DNA from: Planifilum sp021793745
GTDB lineage: Bacteria; Bacillota; Bacilli; Thermoactinomycetales; DSM-44946
Assembly (NCBI GenBank): GCA_937983105.1
Contig: CALKAM010000006.1
Coordinates: forward strand, 1 to 64,000
Direction: 5' to 3'
DNA: 64,000 nt
Part shown: positions 1 through 8,705 of the stretch, piece after piece
Numbering within the stretch: position 1 is the stretch's first letter
How the letters are laid out: every line of letters begins with the position of its first letter
The notes under the pieces: model-generated
What the model was told of the DNA's origin: nothing
The model's database searches: none
The model's input: only the letters and a program-made list of their open reading frames with translations
Translations under genes and position numbers: made by a program

Positions 1-1
1 T

Positions 2-1201
2 TCCGTCGTGGAATCCCTCCTCCCTTTATTGGACTCGGGGGATGTGATCATGGACGGGGGAAACTCTGATTTCCGCGACTCCAATCGGCGGTATCAGGCG
101 CTGCGGAAGCGCGGCATCCATTTTATCAGTGTGGGCGTATCCGGCGGGGAGGAAGGGGCCTTAAACGGTCCTGCCCTGATGCCCAGCGGGGATTGGGAAG
201 CCTACCGGCAGGTTGCCCCGATCCTGGAGAAGATCGCCGCCCGCGTCGCCGGGAAACCCTGCTGCTCCTACATCGGACCCGAGGGTTCGGGACATTATGT
301 GAAGATGATTCATAACGGCATCGAATATGCGGATATGCAACTGATTGCTGAAGCCTACCAATTTCTCCGCGAGCGGGTCGGCCTTTCCCTCGGGGAACTG
401 GCAGAAGTGTTCCGGTCCTGGAATGAGACCGAATTAAAGAGCTATCTGATTGAAATCACAGCGGATATCCTGTCCAAGACGGACCAGGACACGGGAAAAC
501 CGATGGCCGATGTGATTCTGGATAAAGCCGGACAGAAGGGGACAGGAAAGTGGTCCAGCCAGGAAGCCTTAAACCTGGGCGTTCCCTCCACGATCATCAC
601 CGAGGCCGTATTTGCGAGGTTCCTTTCGGCCTTGAAAGAGGAAAGGGTGCGTGCAGAGAAACACCTGTCGGGGCCCGCTCCTTCCGAGGCGACATGGGAC
701 AAGGAATATTGGATCGACCGGGTGAAGGAAGCCCTGTTTATGGGAAAAATCTGTGCCTATGCGCAAGGCTTCTATCAATACAAAGTGGCTTCCGAAAGTT
801 ACGGCTGGTCCCTCAACCTGGGGGAAATCGCCCTGATTTTCCGCGGCGGCTGCATTATTCGGGCCGATTTTCTGAACCGGATTTACCAGGCATTCCGCGA
901 AGACGGGGCTTTGCCCAACCTGCTGCTCGCCCCGTACTTTCGGGAGAAGGCCAATCAGTATCAGTCTTCCTTGCGCCAGGTCATCCTGAAAGGGGTCGAG
1001 GGCGGTTTGCCGCTGCCCTGCTTCAGCTCCGCCCTGTCGTACTACGATGGTTATCGCTCTTCCCGCAGCGCCGCCAACCTGATTCAGGCCCAGCGGGATT
1101 ATTTCGGCGCCCACGGATTTGAGCGGATCGATCGGGACGGGCTTTTCCACGCCCATTGGCTGGAGCCGGACAACGTGACCCGTTCGGTGAAATTGAAGTA
1201 A
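2..1201 (+). CDS. gnd: 6-phosphogluconate dehydrogenase, decarboxylating (partial, 5' end missing)
   Basis: Oxidises 6-phosphogluconate to ribulose 5-phosphate with release of CO2 in the oxidative pentose phosphate pathway, in the cytoplasm. The reading frame is open from the left edge, so the N-terminal nucleotide-binding part is cut off. About 399 codons remain of a family length near 470. Visible family hallmarks are DGGNSDFRDSNRR, the VSGGEEGALNGPALMPSG substrate loop, the catalytic stretch GSGHYVKMIHNGIEYADMQ (catalytic Lys followed by HNGIEY) and the DKAGQKGTGKW segment. The C-terminal tail with the SSRSAANLIQAQRDYFGAHGF-type motif is intact. It is followed at once by a strong terminator, so it ends its transcription unit. 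Confidence 0.96.
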   Translation, partial: SVVESLLPLLDSGDVIMDGGNSDFRDSNRRYQALRKRGIHFISVGVSGGEEGALNGPALMPSGDWEAYRQVAPILEKIAARVAGKPCCSYIGPEGSGHYVKMIHNGIEYADMQLIAEAYQFLRERVGLSLGELAEVFRSWNETELKSYLIEITADILSKTDQDTGKPMADVILDKAGQKGTGKWSSQEALNLGVPSTIITEAVFARFLSALKEERVRAEKHLSGPAPSEATWDKEYWIDRVKEALFMGKICAYAQGFYQYKVASESYGWSLNLGEIALIFRGGCIIRADFLNRIYQAFREDGALPNLLLAPYFREKANQYQSSLRQVILKGVEGGLPLPCFSSALSYYDGYRSSRSAANLIQAQRDYFGAHGFERIDRDGLFHAHWLEPDNVTRSVKLK

Positions 1202-1215
1202 TCAGATTTGATCCA

Positions 1216-1238
1216 CCCCCGGAATCCGGGGGTTTTTT
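1216..1238 (+). terminator. Rho-independent terminator after gnd
   Basis: A perfect 7-bp GC stem (CCCCCGG / CCGGGGG) with a 3-nt loop is followed by six T residues, 15 bp after the gnd stop codon. Confidence 0.9.
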
Positions 1239-1341
1239 GAATGGTTCATTTGTTCTCGGTGATCAAAAATCATTCAGAGCGTTCCGTGAAGGGGGTTGTG
1301 CCAGGGCCTGAGCCGATACCCTGACAGAGGATTTTGAATGG

Positions 1342-1370
1342 TTGCGGAATCCCTCCGAACCCGATATGAT
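1342..1370 (+). promoter_or_regulatory. sigma-A type promoter for the sortase gene
   Basis: TTGCGG (1342-1347) and TATGAT (1365-1370) are separated by 17 bp and lie about 110 bp upstream of the chosen sortase start. The -10 box is good and the -35 moderate. This argues that upstream in-frame ATG codons overlapping the promoter are not the translation start. Confidence 0.5.
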
Positions 1371-1482
1371 GAAAATGAACTTCCGGTATCGGCGGTTTCA
1401 AGTAGGCCCGTCCTTCGCGGAAGGGCGGTTTCATTTCCAGGGACGGAGGCGGAGAAATGCCCAGGGGAGGAGGAAGTGGGAC

Positions 1483-2115
1483 ATGGTTGTCCGTTCCGTC
1501 GCCATCGTGCTGATCGTGATCGGCGCTTCGATGCTTTTGTACAACGGATATCAATGGTGGGACCAGATCCGGGTGGCAGTGCATGATCCGGAGTTGGCGA
1601 TGTCGATTGCGGACAACTGGGATGACCGGAGCAGGCAGAAGCCCCTGAAGCAGGGGGTGGATACGGACTGGAAGCCGAAGACCGGCGAGGAGATCGGCCA
1701 GCTGATCATTCCCCGAATCGGCGCGATCCTGCCCATCATCGAGGGAACCGACGAGGATGAGTTGGCCAAGGGGGTCGGCCATTATGTGGGTTGGGGGACG
1801 GTGCTTCCCGGGGAGACGGGGCATGCCGTCCTGTCCGGGCACCGGGACACGGTTTTTCGCCGGGCCGGCGAGCTCGAGGACGGGGACCGGCTGTACGTGA
1901 AGATGAAGGACGGCAATGTCTACACCTATCAGATCCGCAAGCGCTGGATCACCCATGCGGACGACCGGACGGTGATCGTCCCCAAAAAGGAGCCGATCTT
2001 GACCCTGACCACCTGTTATCCCTTCGACTATGTCGGAAGTGCTCCGGATCGCTACATCATCCAGTCGGAGTTGATCGAGGTAAAAACTCCCGAGGCGGAC
2101 CGGCGGATTCAATAG
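1483..2115 (+). CDS. srtD: class D sortase
   Basis: Membrane-anchored cysteine transpeptidase that cleaves LPxTG-like sorting signals and attaches proteins to the cell wall or processes them. The 210-residue product has one N-terminal membrane segment (about residues 4-20) followed by a sortase domain. Catalytic His120 sits in LSGHRDT, Cys178 in TLTTCYP and Arg190 in APDRYIIQ. The TLTTC motif and small size fit class D enzymes of spore-formers. ATG 1483 was chosen because GGGGAGGAGG lies 9 bp upstream and the membrane segment then starts at once. Longer in-frame starts would add an arginine-rich stretch overlapping the promoter. No sorting-signal protein is encoded nearby, so the substrate is unknown. 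Confidence 0.9.
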   Translation: MVVRSVAIVLIVIGASMLLYNGYQWWDQIRVAVHDPELAMSIADNWDDRSRQKPLKQGVDTDWKPKTGEEIGQLIIPRIGAILPIIEGTDEDELAKGVGHYVGWGTVLPGETGHAVLSGHRDTVFRRAGELEDGDRLYVKMKDGNVYTYQIRKRWITHADDRTVIVPKKEPILTLTTCYPFDYVGSAPDRYIIQSELIEVKTPEADRRIQ

Positions 2116-2134
2116 AATGTTGGTTTTCCAAAGA

Positions 2135-2155
2135 GGGGCGGTTGCGCCCCTTTTT
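2135..2155 (+). terminator. Rho-independent terminator after srtD
   Basis: GGGGCG / CGCCCC stem with a 4-nt loop and five T residues, 20 bp after the sortase stop codon. Confidence 0.85.
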
Positions 2156-2260
2156 GATTGGGTCCGCAGGGAAAATAAGGAAGGCGGATGCGACGGCCTC
2201 CGAAGGATGCCTCTCTTCCCATCTTTTCAAATACTTTTCGTGTTGCCAAAAATGCCCTTG

Positions 2261-2289
2261 TTGTCAAAAGAAGCTGTAAAGGATATGCT
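2261..2289 (+). promoter_or_regulatory. sigma-A promoter of the short-chain acyl-CoA operon
   Basis: TTGTCA (2261-2266), 17-bp spacer, TATGCT (2284-2289). It lies about 90 bp upstream of the thiolase start and just upstream of an 18-bp inverted repeat that could act as operator. Confidence 0.6.
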
Positions 2290-2324
2290 AAAAGAGAAAG
2301 GAAGCGTTTTCTTTTTGCACGAAA

Positions 2325-2342
2325 ACCGAGCGAGCGCTCGAT
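2325..2342 (+). promoter_or_regulatory. candidate TetR-family operator upstream of thl
   Basis: ACCGAGCGAGCGCTCGAT is an inverted repeat of 8-bp arms around a 2-bp centre with one mismatch (ACCGAGCG / CGCTCGAT). The architecture is that of operators bound by TetR-family acyl-CoA-responsive repressors. It lies 35 bp downstream of the -10 box, where a bound repressor would block elongation. The natural candidate to bind it is the TetR protein at 7979-8629 in the same operon; that link is inference. Confidence 0.5.
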
Positions 2343-2378
2343 AAGCTTCGCGTGCCAAATCGATCGGAGGTGGCTACT

Positions 2379-3557
2379 TTGGCGGAAACGGTGGTTTTGG
2401 GCGGCGCACGCACCCCCTTTGGCAAGTTCGGCGGAGCGCTGAAGTCTCTGCCCGCCGTGGAGTTGGGCGGAATCGCCATCCGGGAGGCCTTGAGCCGGTC
2501 CGGTGTTCCGGAGGATCAGGTGGAGGAAGTGATCATGGGTATGGTGCTGCAGGGCGGGGCCGGCCAGATTCCTTCCCGTCAGGCGGCCCGCCGGGCAGGC
2601 CTCCCCTGGGAAGTGCAGACGGAGACGATCAACAAGGTATGCGCCTCCGGCCTGCGCAGCGCCACCCTCGCCGATCAGGTGATCCGCGCCGGCGATGCGG
2701 ACGTGGTGGTGGCCGGCGGAATGGAGAGCATGAGCAACGCCCCCTATATTGTGCCCGGAGCCCGCTGGGGCCAGCGGATGGGAGACGGCAAGTTCGTCGA
2801 CCTGATGATCCACGACGGATTGTGGTGTGCCTTTGACGGCGTGCACATGGTGGTGCACGGCAGCAATGTGGCGGCGGAGTACGCGGTGAGCCGGGAGGAG
2901 CAGGACGAGTGGGCCTTCCGCAGCCACCGGCGGGCGATCGCTGCCATCGATTCGGGGAAACTGGCGGAAGAGATCGTGCCGGTGACGGTGAAGTCTCGCA
3001 AGAAAGAGGTGGTGGTGGATCAGGACGAATCCCCCCGCCGGGACACGAGTCTGGAAAAGCTGGCAGCTCTTCCCCCGGTTTTCCTGAAGGATGGATCGAT
3101 CACCGCGGGGAACGCCCCGGGGGTCAACGACGGGGCGGCGGCATTGGTGCTGGCCTCGGCGAAAAAAGCCGAGGAGCTGGGCATAAGGCCGATGGCGCGG
3201 ATTCTCGGGCACGCCGCGGTGGGGATGGAGGCCCGCTATTTCCCGATCACCCCGGCCTATGCGGTGCAGAAGCTTTTGAAAAAGCACGACCTGACGGTCG
3301 ATGACATCGATCTGTTCGAGGTGAACGAAGCCTTCGCCGCCGTCACCCTGTCCAACGGGAAAATCCTCGGCTGGGACCCGGAGAAGGTGAACGTGAACGG
3401 TGGTGCGGTGGCCCTGGGTCACCCGATCGGAGCCAGCGGAGCCCGGATTTTGCTGACCCTCATCTATGAGCTGCGCCGACGCGGCGGCGGGCTGGGGGTT
3501 GCCGCCATCTGCAGCGGGGCCGCCCAGGGAGATGCGGTACTGGTCCGGGTGGATTGA
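2379..3557 (+). CDS. thl: acetyl-CoA C-acetyltransferase (thiolase)
   Basis: Condenses two acetyl-CoA to acetoacetyl-CoA, or runs in the thiolytic direction as the last step of butyrate/short-chain fatty acid oxidation. The 392-residue protein is normal thiolase length. Nucleophilic Cys88 sits in INKVCASGLRS, the catalytic His in GGAVALGHPIGASGAR, and the second Cys in the C-terminal AAICSGAAQGDAVL (the usual form is CIGGGQG, so this loop is slightly divergent). NEAFA is also present. TTG 2379 was chosen as start because GGAGGTGG lies 5 bp upstream and the product then begins AETVVLGGARTPFG, as in relatives. First gene of an operon with hbd, two acyl-CoA dehydrogenases, meaB, tetR and icmF. 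Confidence 0.95.
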   Translation: MAETVVLGGARTPFGKFGGALKSLPAVELGGIAIREALSRSGVPEDQVEEVIMGMVLQGGAGQIPSRQAARRAGLPWEVQTETINKVCASGLRSATLADQVIRAGDADVVVAGGMESMSNAPYIVPGARWGQRMGDGKFVDLMIHDGLWCAFDGVHMVVHGSNVAAEYAVSREEQDEWAFRSHRRAIAAIDSGKLAEEIVPVTVKSRKKEVVVDQDESPRRDTSLEKLAALPPVFLKDGSITAGNAPGVNDGAAALVLASAKKAEELGIRPMARILGHAAVGMEARYFPITPAYAVQKLLKKHDLTVDDIDLFEVNEAFAAVTLSNGKILGWDPEKVNVNGGAVALGHPIGASGARILLTLIYELRRRGGGLGVAAICSGAAQGDAVLVRVD

Positions 3558-3610
3558 TCATTTCCCGGGAAATGGACAACACGTTAAACTAGGCCAAGGA
3601 GGTTCACTCG

Positions 3611-4468
3611 ATGGAGATGCGTCGATTCAGCGTCATCGGAGCCGGACAGATGGGAAGCGGCATCGCCCAGGTGGCCGCCCAGTCCGGGCTGGAAGTGGTG
3701 CTGCACGACCTGGAGGAGGTGCGGGTGCAGAAGGGACTCCGCGGAATCGAGAAAAACTTGAAACGGTCGGTGGAGAAGGGCCGGATCGCGGAGGAGGAGA
3801 TGGCCCGGGTCCTGGGTCGGATCCGCACGACGACGGATCTGAAAGAGGCGGCCGTACAGGCGGACATCGTGGTGGAGGCCGTCGTCGAAAATCTGTCGGT
3901 CAAGCAGGAGGTCTTCCGGCAGCTGGACGAGGGGTGTCCGGAGCACGCCATTCTGGCCAGCAACACCTCGTCCCTTCCGATCACGGAGATCGCCGCCGTG
4001 ACGAAGCGGCCGGAAAAGGTGATCGGGATGCACTTCATGAATCCGGTGCCGGTGATGAAGCTGGTGGAAGTGATCCGGGGTTTGGCTACGGCCGATGAGG
4101 TGTACGTTGCGGTGGAGGCCCTGGCGCGGAAGATGGGCAAGACCCCGGTGGAGGTGAAGGACTTCCCGGGCTTTGTCTCCAACCGGGTGCTGATGCCGAT
4201 GATCAACGAGGCGATTTATGCGGTTTACGAGGGGGTGGCCACCCCGGAGGCGGTGGATGAGGTGATGAAGCTGGGGATGAATCATCCGATGGGCCCCCTC
4301 ACCCTGGCCGATTTTATCGGGCTGGACACCTGCCTCTATATCATGGAAACCCTCTACGAAGGGTTCGGCGACCCCAAATACCGGCCCTGTCCCCTGCTCC
4401 GCAAGTATGTGAAGGCGGGCTGGTTGGGCCGCAAGACGGGACGCGGGTTTTACATGTACGATTCGTGA
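3611..4468 (+). CDS. hbd: 3-hydroxybutyryl-CoA dehydrogenase
   Basis: NAD(P)-dependent interconversion of 3-hydroxybutyryl-CoA and acetoacetyl-CoA, the step next to the thiolase. The 285-residue protein has an N-terminal Rossmann motif GAGQMGSG (Gly10, Gly12, Gly15), the catalytic-His segment GMHFMNPVPVMKLVEV, and the C-terminal domain beginning DFPGFVSNRVLMPMINEA with NHPMGPLTLADFIGLD. Length and motifs match the stand-alone bacterial PaaH/Hbd family. RBS AGGAGG is 9 bp upstream of the ATG. It lies 53 bp downstream of thl in the same operon. Confidence 0.96.
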   Translation: MEMRRFSVIGAGQMGSGIAQVAAQSGLEVVLHDLEEVRVQKGLRGIEKNLKRSVEKGRIAEEEMARVLGRIRTTTDLKEAAVQADIVVEAVVENLSVKQEVFRQLDEGCPEHAILASNTSSLPITEIAAVTKRPEKVIGMHFMNPVPVMKLVEVIRGLATADEVYVAVEALARKMGKTPVEVKDFPGFVSNRVLMPMINEAIYAVYEGVATPEAVDEVMKLGMNHPMGPLTLADFIGLDTCLYIMETLYEGFGDPKYRPCPLLRKYVKAGWLGRKTGRGFYMYDS

Positions 4469-4528
4469 CCCATCGCTTGCCGCTTGAGGAGCCTGCCAGG
4501 GCGGCGGGCGGGATGAGGAGGATGTTCC

Positions 4529-5761
4529 ATGGAGTTCACCTTTACCCATGAGCAGGAAATGATGCGCCGGATGGTCCGGGATTTCGCCCGGGAACGGATC
4601 GCCCCGGCCGTCAAGGAGATGGATGAGGAGGACCGGTTTCCCCGGGTGGTCATCGATGAGATGGCCCAGCTCGGATTGATGGGCATTCCCATTCCGGAAG
4701 AGTGGGGCGGAGCGGGGGCCGATTTCATCTCCTACATCCTGGCGCTGGAGGAGATCTCCCGCGTCAGCGCCACGGTGGGGGTGATCGTCGCCGTCCACAC
4801 CTCGGTGGGGACGTTTCCCATCCTGCGCTACGGAACCGAAGAGCAGAAGAAGAAGTACGTCACCCGCCTGGCCCGGGGGGAATACCTGGGCGCCTTCGCC
4901 TTGACCGAACCCCACGCCGGCTCCAACGCGGCGGCGATCCGGACCCGGGCCACAAGGGTCGGAGACAAGTACATTTTGGACGGTAGCAAAATTTTCATCA
5001 CCAATGCAAAAGCGGCGGACGTATATATCACCTTCGCCGTCACCGATCCGGAAAAGGGGGCCAAGGGGCTCACCGCCTTTATCGTGGAGAAGGATACGCC
5101 GGGCTTTACCGTCGGGAAGAAGGAGAAGAAGATGGGGCTCGGCGGGTCCAATACCTGCGAGCTGATCTTTGAACGGGCGGAGGTCCCCGCCGAAAACCGC
5201 CTCGGGGAGGAAGGCCAGGGCTATGAAATCGCCCTGTCCAACCTGGCCGGCGGTCGGATCGGCATCGGGGCCCAGGCCCTCGGCATTGCGACGGCGGCGC
5301 TGGAACAGGCTACGGCCTATGCCAAGGAGCGGGAGCAGTTCGGCAAACCGATCGCCGCCCAGCAGGCCATCCAGTTTAAGCTGGCGGATATGGCGACGCG
5401 GGTGGAGGCGGCCCGCCTCCTGGTCTACCGGGCCGCCTGGCTCCGGCAGCAGGGACAGCCCTGCAAGAAAGAGGCGGCGATGGCCAAGATGTTTGCTTCG
5501 GATACGGCCATGGATGCCGCCGTCGAGGCGGTTCAAATCTTCGGCGGATACGGTTATACCCGGGAGTATCCGGTGGAACGGCTCTTCCGGGACGCCAAGA
5601 TCACCCAAATCTACGAGGGAACCAACGAGATCCAGCGGCTCGTCATCGCCGGAGAGCTGCTGAGGCGTGGTGGAAAGAAAGAGAAGGCGACACTGGTGGA
5701 TACCGGTGTCCGGGAGCGGAGAGAAACCGATGACGAACGGAAAACCGTCCCCCGGCCTTAA
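4529..5761 (+). CDS. short-chain acyl-CoA dehydrogenase (first of two)
   Basis: FAD-dependent alpha,beta-dehydrogenation of short-chain acyl-CoA (butyryl- or isobutyryl-CoA class). Domains appear in usual order: N-terminal helices, the FAD/acyl-binding middle domain (AFALTEPHAGSNAAAIRT; YILDGSKIFITNA), and the C-terminal helical domain with REQFGKPIAAQQAIQFKLADMA. The catalytic base Glu363 lies in IYEGTNEIQ, the position typical of short/medium-chain enzymes. At 410 residues it has a charged tail of about 30 residues beyond the usual end (after IAGELLRR), absent from the neighbouring paralogue. RBS GAGGAGG precedes ATG 4529. It lies 60 bp downstream of hbd. The exact chain-length preference cannot be read from the sequence. 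Confidence 0.93.
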   Translation: MEFTFTHEQEMMRRMVRDFARERIAPAVKEMDEEDRFPRVVIDEMAQLGLMGIPIPEEWGGAGADFISYILALEEISRVSATVGVIVAVHTSVGTFPILRYGTEEQKKKYVTRLARGEYLGAFALTEPHAGSNAAAIRTRATRVGDKYILDGSKIFITNAKAADVYITFAVTDPEKGAKGLTAFIVEKDTPGFTVGKKEKKMGLGGSNTCELIFERAEVPAENRLGEEGQGYEIALSNLAGGRIGIGAQALGIATAALEQATAYAKEREQFGKPIAAQQAIQFKLADMATRVEAARLLVYRAAWLRQQGQPCKKEAAMAKMFASDTAMDAAVEAVQIFGGYGYTREYPVERLFRDAKITQIYEGTNEIQRLVIAGELLRRGGKKEKATLVDTGVRERRETDDERKTVPRP

Positions 5762-5873
5762 GGTCGGGGGAGGATGACGACGATCCTCGGCCGGAGGAGT
5801 CGGAAAACCGGGGCCGGCGGCTCCTTTCGGACCAGGGGTCCTTCGCGAAAAAACGTGATGGGGGCGATCGTCG

Positions 5874-7016
5874 ATGGAGTTTCGATTGAGCGAAGAGCAC
5901 GAGATGATGCGGAAAATGGTCCGGGAGTTCGCGGAGAAGGAAGTGGCACCCACCGCCGCGGAGCGGGACGAGAAGGAAGAGTTCGACCGGGCCCTCTTCG
6001 ATAAGATGGCGGAGCTGGGGCTGACGGGGATTCCCTGGCCGGAGGAGGAGGGGGGCGTTGGCGCCGATTTCCTGAGCTATGTGATCGCGGTGGAGGAATT
6101 GTCCCGGGTGGACGCTTCGGTGGGCGTCACCCTCTCCGCCCACATCTCCCTCGCCAGTTGGCCGATCCACAAGTTCGGAACCCCGGAGCAGAAGGAGCGC
6201 TTTCTGCGACCCCTGGCCGAGGGGAAAAAGCTGGGGGCCTACGGCTTGACGGAGCCGGGTTCCGGCTCCGATGCGGCCGGGATGCGGACCACCGCCGTTC
6301 GGGACGGGGATTCCTACGTGCTGAACGGAAGCAAAATCTTCATCACCAACGGCGGGGAAGCGGAAATCTATGTCGTATTCGCCGTCACCGATCCGGAGAA
6401 AAAGCACCGCGGCATCACCGCCTTCATCGTGGAGAAGGGAACGCCCGGGTTCTCCTTCGGCAAGAAGGAGCAGAAGCTGGGGATCCGGTCGTCTCCCACC
6501 CTGGAAATCCTGTTTGACAATTGCCGGATCCCCGCCGAAAACCGGTTGGGAGACGAGGGAGAGGGCTTCAAAATCGCCATGATGACCCTGGACGGAGGGC
6601 GGAACGGCATCGCCGCCCAGGCGGTGGGAATCGCCCAGGGAGCCCTCGACGCCGCCCTCGCCTATGCCAAGGAGCGGGAGCAATTCGGCAAGCCGATTGC
6701 CGCGCAACAGGCGATCCAATTCAAATTGGCCGATATGGCGACCCGGATTGAAGCGGCCCGGCTGCTCACCTACCAGGCGGCGTGGCTGGAGGGCCAGGGG
6801 CTCCCCTACGGGAAAGCTTCCGCCATGGCGAAGCTGTTTGCCGGGGATACCGCCATGGATGCCACCGTCGAGGCGGTGCAAATCTTCGGTGGATACGGCT
6901 ATACCCGGGAATATCCGGTGGAGCGGATGATGCGGGACGCCAAGATTACCCAGATCTACGAGGGAACCAATGAGATCCAGCGACTGGTGATCGCCCGCCA
7001 CCTGCTGAAGGACTGA
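5874..7016 (+). CDS. short-chain acyl-CoA dehydrogenase (second of two)
   Basis: Second flavin-dependent acyl-CoA dehydrogenase of the operon, 380 residues. It has the same layout as the upstream paralogue: YGLTEPGSGSDAAGMRTTAV, YVLNGSKIFITNGGEAEIY, REQFGKPIAAQQAIQFKLADMATRIEAARLLTY, and catalytic Glu363 in IYEGTNEIQRLVIARHLL. The two proteins align throughout and share an identical REQFGKPIAAQQAIQFKLADMA block, so they look like a tandem duplication with later divergence in substrate pocket. One plausible division of labour is butyryl-CoA and isobutyryl-CoA (the IcmF product and substrate); this is inference. Only 12 bp separate it from meaB. Confidence 0.94.
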   Translation: MEFRLSEEHEMMRKMVREFAEKEVAPTAAERDEKEEFDRALFDKMAELGLTGIPWPEEEGGVGADFLSYVIAVEELSRVDASVGVTLSAHISLASWPIHKFGTPEQKERFLRPLAEGKKLGAYGLTEPGSGSDAAGMRTTAVRDGDSYVLNGSKIFITNGGEAEIYVVFAVTDPEKKHRGITAFIVEKGTPGFSFGKKEQKLGIRSSPTLEILFDNCRIPAENRLGDEGEGFKIAMMTLDGGRNGIAAQAVGIAQGALDAALAYAKEREQFGKPIAAQQAIQFKLADMATRIEAARLLTYQAAWLEGQGLPYGKASAMAKLFAGDTAMDATVEAVQIFGGYGYTREYPVERMMRDAKITQIYEGTNEIQRLVIARHLLKD

Positions 7017-7028
7017 GGAGGTGTCGCC

Positions 7029-7982
7029 TTGGAACTGATCAAGGGGGTCCGGCAGGGGGACCGGCGGAGCATCGCCCGCGCCATCACCCTGATCGAGGAG
7101 GCCTCCGGCGAAGCGGAATCGCTGATGGAGGCCCTGTATCCGCATACGGGAAACGCCTATATCGTGGGAATCACCGGGCCACCGGGGGCCGGAAAAAGCA
7201 CGCTGCTGAACCGACTCATCGCCCATTTGCGCGGCGAGGGTTTGGCGGTGGGCGTGATCGCCGTCGACCCCACCAGCCCCTTTTCCGGCGGGGCTTTGTT
7301 GGGAGACCGGGTGCGGATGACCGAGCACGCCCTGGATGAGGGCGTCTTTATCCGCAGCATGGGAAGCCGCGGCCAATTGGGCGGGTTGGCGGCGGCCACC
7401 CAGGATGCGGTGCGGGTGCTGGACGCCGCCGGTTACGACATCATCCTGGTGGAGACGGTGGGTGTCGGCCAGACGGAACTGACGATCATGGAGCTGGCGG
7501 ATACCGTTGTCCTGGTGCTGACGCCCGGGGCAGGAGATATCGTACAGGTGTGGAAGGCGGGAATCATGGAGATCGCCGATCTGTTCCTGGTGAACAAAGC
7601 CGACCGGGACGGGGCCCGAAAACTGATCGCCGATCTGGAGGAGATGCTGGATCTGGCCGGGAAGCCGGCCTGGCGGCCGCCGGTGATTCCCGCCGTCGCC
7701 ACCGAACGCCGGGGCATCGCCGAGCTGTGGCAGGAGCTGCAGCGGCACCAGGCCCACCTGCAGGAAAGCGGGGAGGGAGCGGCCCGCCGCCTGCGCCATC
7801 TGCGCCGGGAGCTGCGGGAGCGGATGGAGCATCGGATCCGGAGGCGGTTGGAGGGCTTATTGGCTGACCCCGCCTTTCAGCGGGATCTGGACCGGCTCCA
7901 CCGGCGGGAAGAGGTGCCCCACCGGTTGGTGCGCAAGTGGCTCGCCTCCCTGTTTGCCGGGGAAGGGGGGGAATCACCGTGA
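7029..7982 (+). CDS. meaB: MeaB/ArgK-type G-protein chaperone of acyl-CoA mutase
   Basis: P-loop GTPase that loads and protects coenzyme B12 in acyl-CoA mutases. The 317-residue protein has Walker A GITGPPGAGKST (residues 47-58), the GVIAVDPTSPFSGGALLGDR segment, VETVGVGQTE (switch region) and NKAD (base recognition). TTG 7029 follows GGAGGTG by 5 bp. It overlaps the tetR start by 4 bp (GTGA), indicating translational coupling. The operon's mutase, IcmF, already contains its own G domain, so a free MeaB here is noteworthy: it may serve a methylmalonyl-CoA mutase encoded elsewhere. Confidence 0.93.
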   Translation: MELIKGVRQGDRRSIARAITLIEEASGEAESLMEALYPHTGNAYIVGITGPPGAGKSTLLNRLIAHLRGEGLAVGVIAVDPTSPFSGGALLGDRVRMTEHALDEGVFIRSMGSRGQLGGLAAATQDAVRVLDAAGYDIILVETVGVGQTELTIMELADTVVLVLTPGAGDIVQVWKAGIMEIADLFLVNKADRDGARKLIADLEEMLDLAGKPAWRPPVIPAVATERRGIAELWQELQRHQAHLQESGEGAARRLRHLRRELRERMEHRIRRRLEGLLADPAFQRDLDRLHRREEVPHRLVRKWLASLFAGEGGESP

Positions 7983-8629
7983 AAGATCGAACCCGACCGA
8001 TTCCGTCCCTGATCAAGAACCAGCGGCTGGTGGAACAGCGGCGGCGGCAGATCGTCCAGGGGGCCGTCGATCTGTTTGTCCGCAAGGGGTTTCACAAGAC
8101 GACCACCCGGGAGATCGCCCGGGCCTGCGGTCTCAGCATCGGCACGATGTACGAATATATCCAGAGCAAAGAGGACGTCCTTTACCTGGTCTGCGACTAT
8201 ATCCATTCCGAGCTGGAGAGGCGGCTTACTGAGGCCATCCGCGAAGAGGATTCCGGCCGGGAGAGCCTGAAAGAGGCGATCGCCCAGCTGTTCCGGGTCA
8301 TGGAGGAGATGTCCGACTACGTCCTTTTGATTTACCAGGAGACCAAATCCCTTCCGAAGACAACGATGAAATACGTGTTGCAGAAGGAAGAGGAAATTAC
8401 CGGACACTTTGAGCGGATCCTGGAGAAGGGAATCCGGGATGGCACCCTCTCCCTGTCTCCCTCCTCGGTCAAATTGATGGCCCACAACATCATGGTGATG
8501 GGCCAGATGTGGACGTTCCGCCGCTGGGTTTTGGCCCGACACTACAGTTTGGAGGAGTACACGCGCCTGCAGACGGCGCTTCTGCTGCGCGATTTGTCCG
8601 ACGGGCGGTGCGGGGATACCGGGGAGTGA
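7979..8629 (+). CDS. TetR-family transcriptional regulator
   Basis: Probable local repressor of the acyl-CoA operon. The 216-residue protein has an N-terminal TetR helix-turn-helix (IVQGAVDLFVRKGFHKTTTREIARACGLSIGTMYEYIQSKEDVLYLV, about residues 20-65) and a helical ligand-binding C-terminal domain. Start GTG 7979 overlaps the meaB stop, so it is translated with the operon it probably controls. By family analogy (FadR/LiuR-like TetR regulators of fatty-acid and branched-chain degradation) the inducer is likely an acyl-CoA; this is inference. The inverted repeat at 2325-2342 is the best operator candidate. Ligand and targets outside the window are unknown. Confidence 0.9.
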   Translation: MKDRTRPIPSLIKNQRLVEQRRRQIVQGAVDLFVRKGFHKTTTREIARACGLSIGTMYEYIQSKEDVLYLVCDYIHSELERRLTEAIREEDSGRESLKEAIAQLFRVMEEMSDYVLLIYQETKSLPKTTMKYVLQKEEEITGHFERILEKGIRDGTLSLSPSSVKLMAHNIMVMGQMWTFRRWVLARHYSLEEYTRLQTALLLRDLSDGRCGDTGE

Positions 8630-8705
8630 CCGGTCCCGTACCACCTCCTCCGACGGACTGGAAAGCGATGCAAGGGCTGAGATTGGATAAAGGGGGCGAA
8701 GGAGT

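Noticed and set aside
4529..7016. The two acyl-CoA dehydrogenase genes as an assembly duplication
   Set aside because: They share blocks of identity but differ throughout in both DNA and protein, so they are true diverged paralogues.
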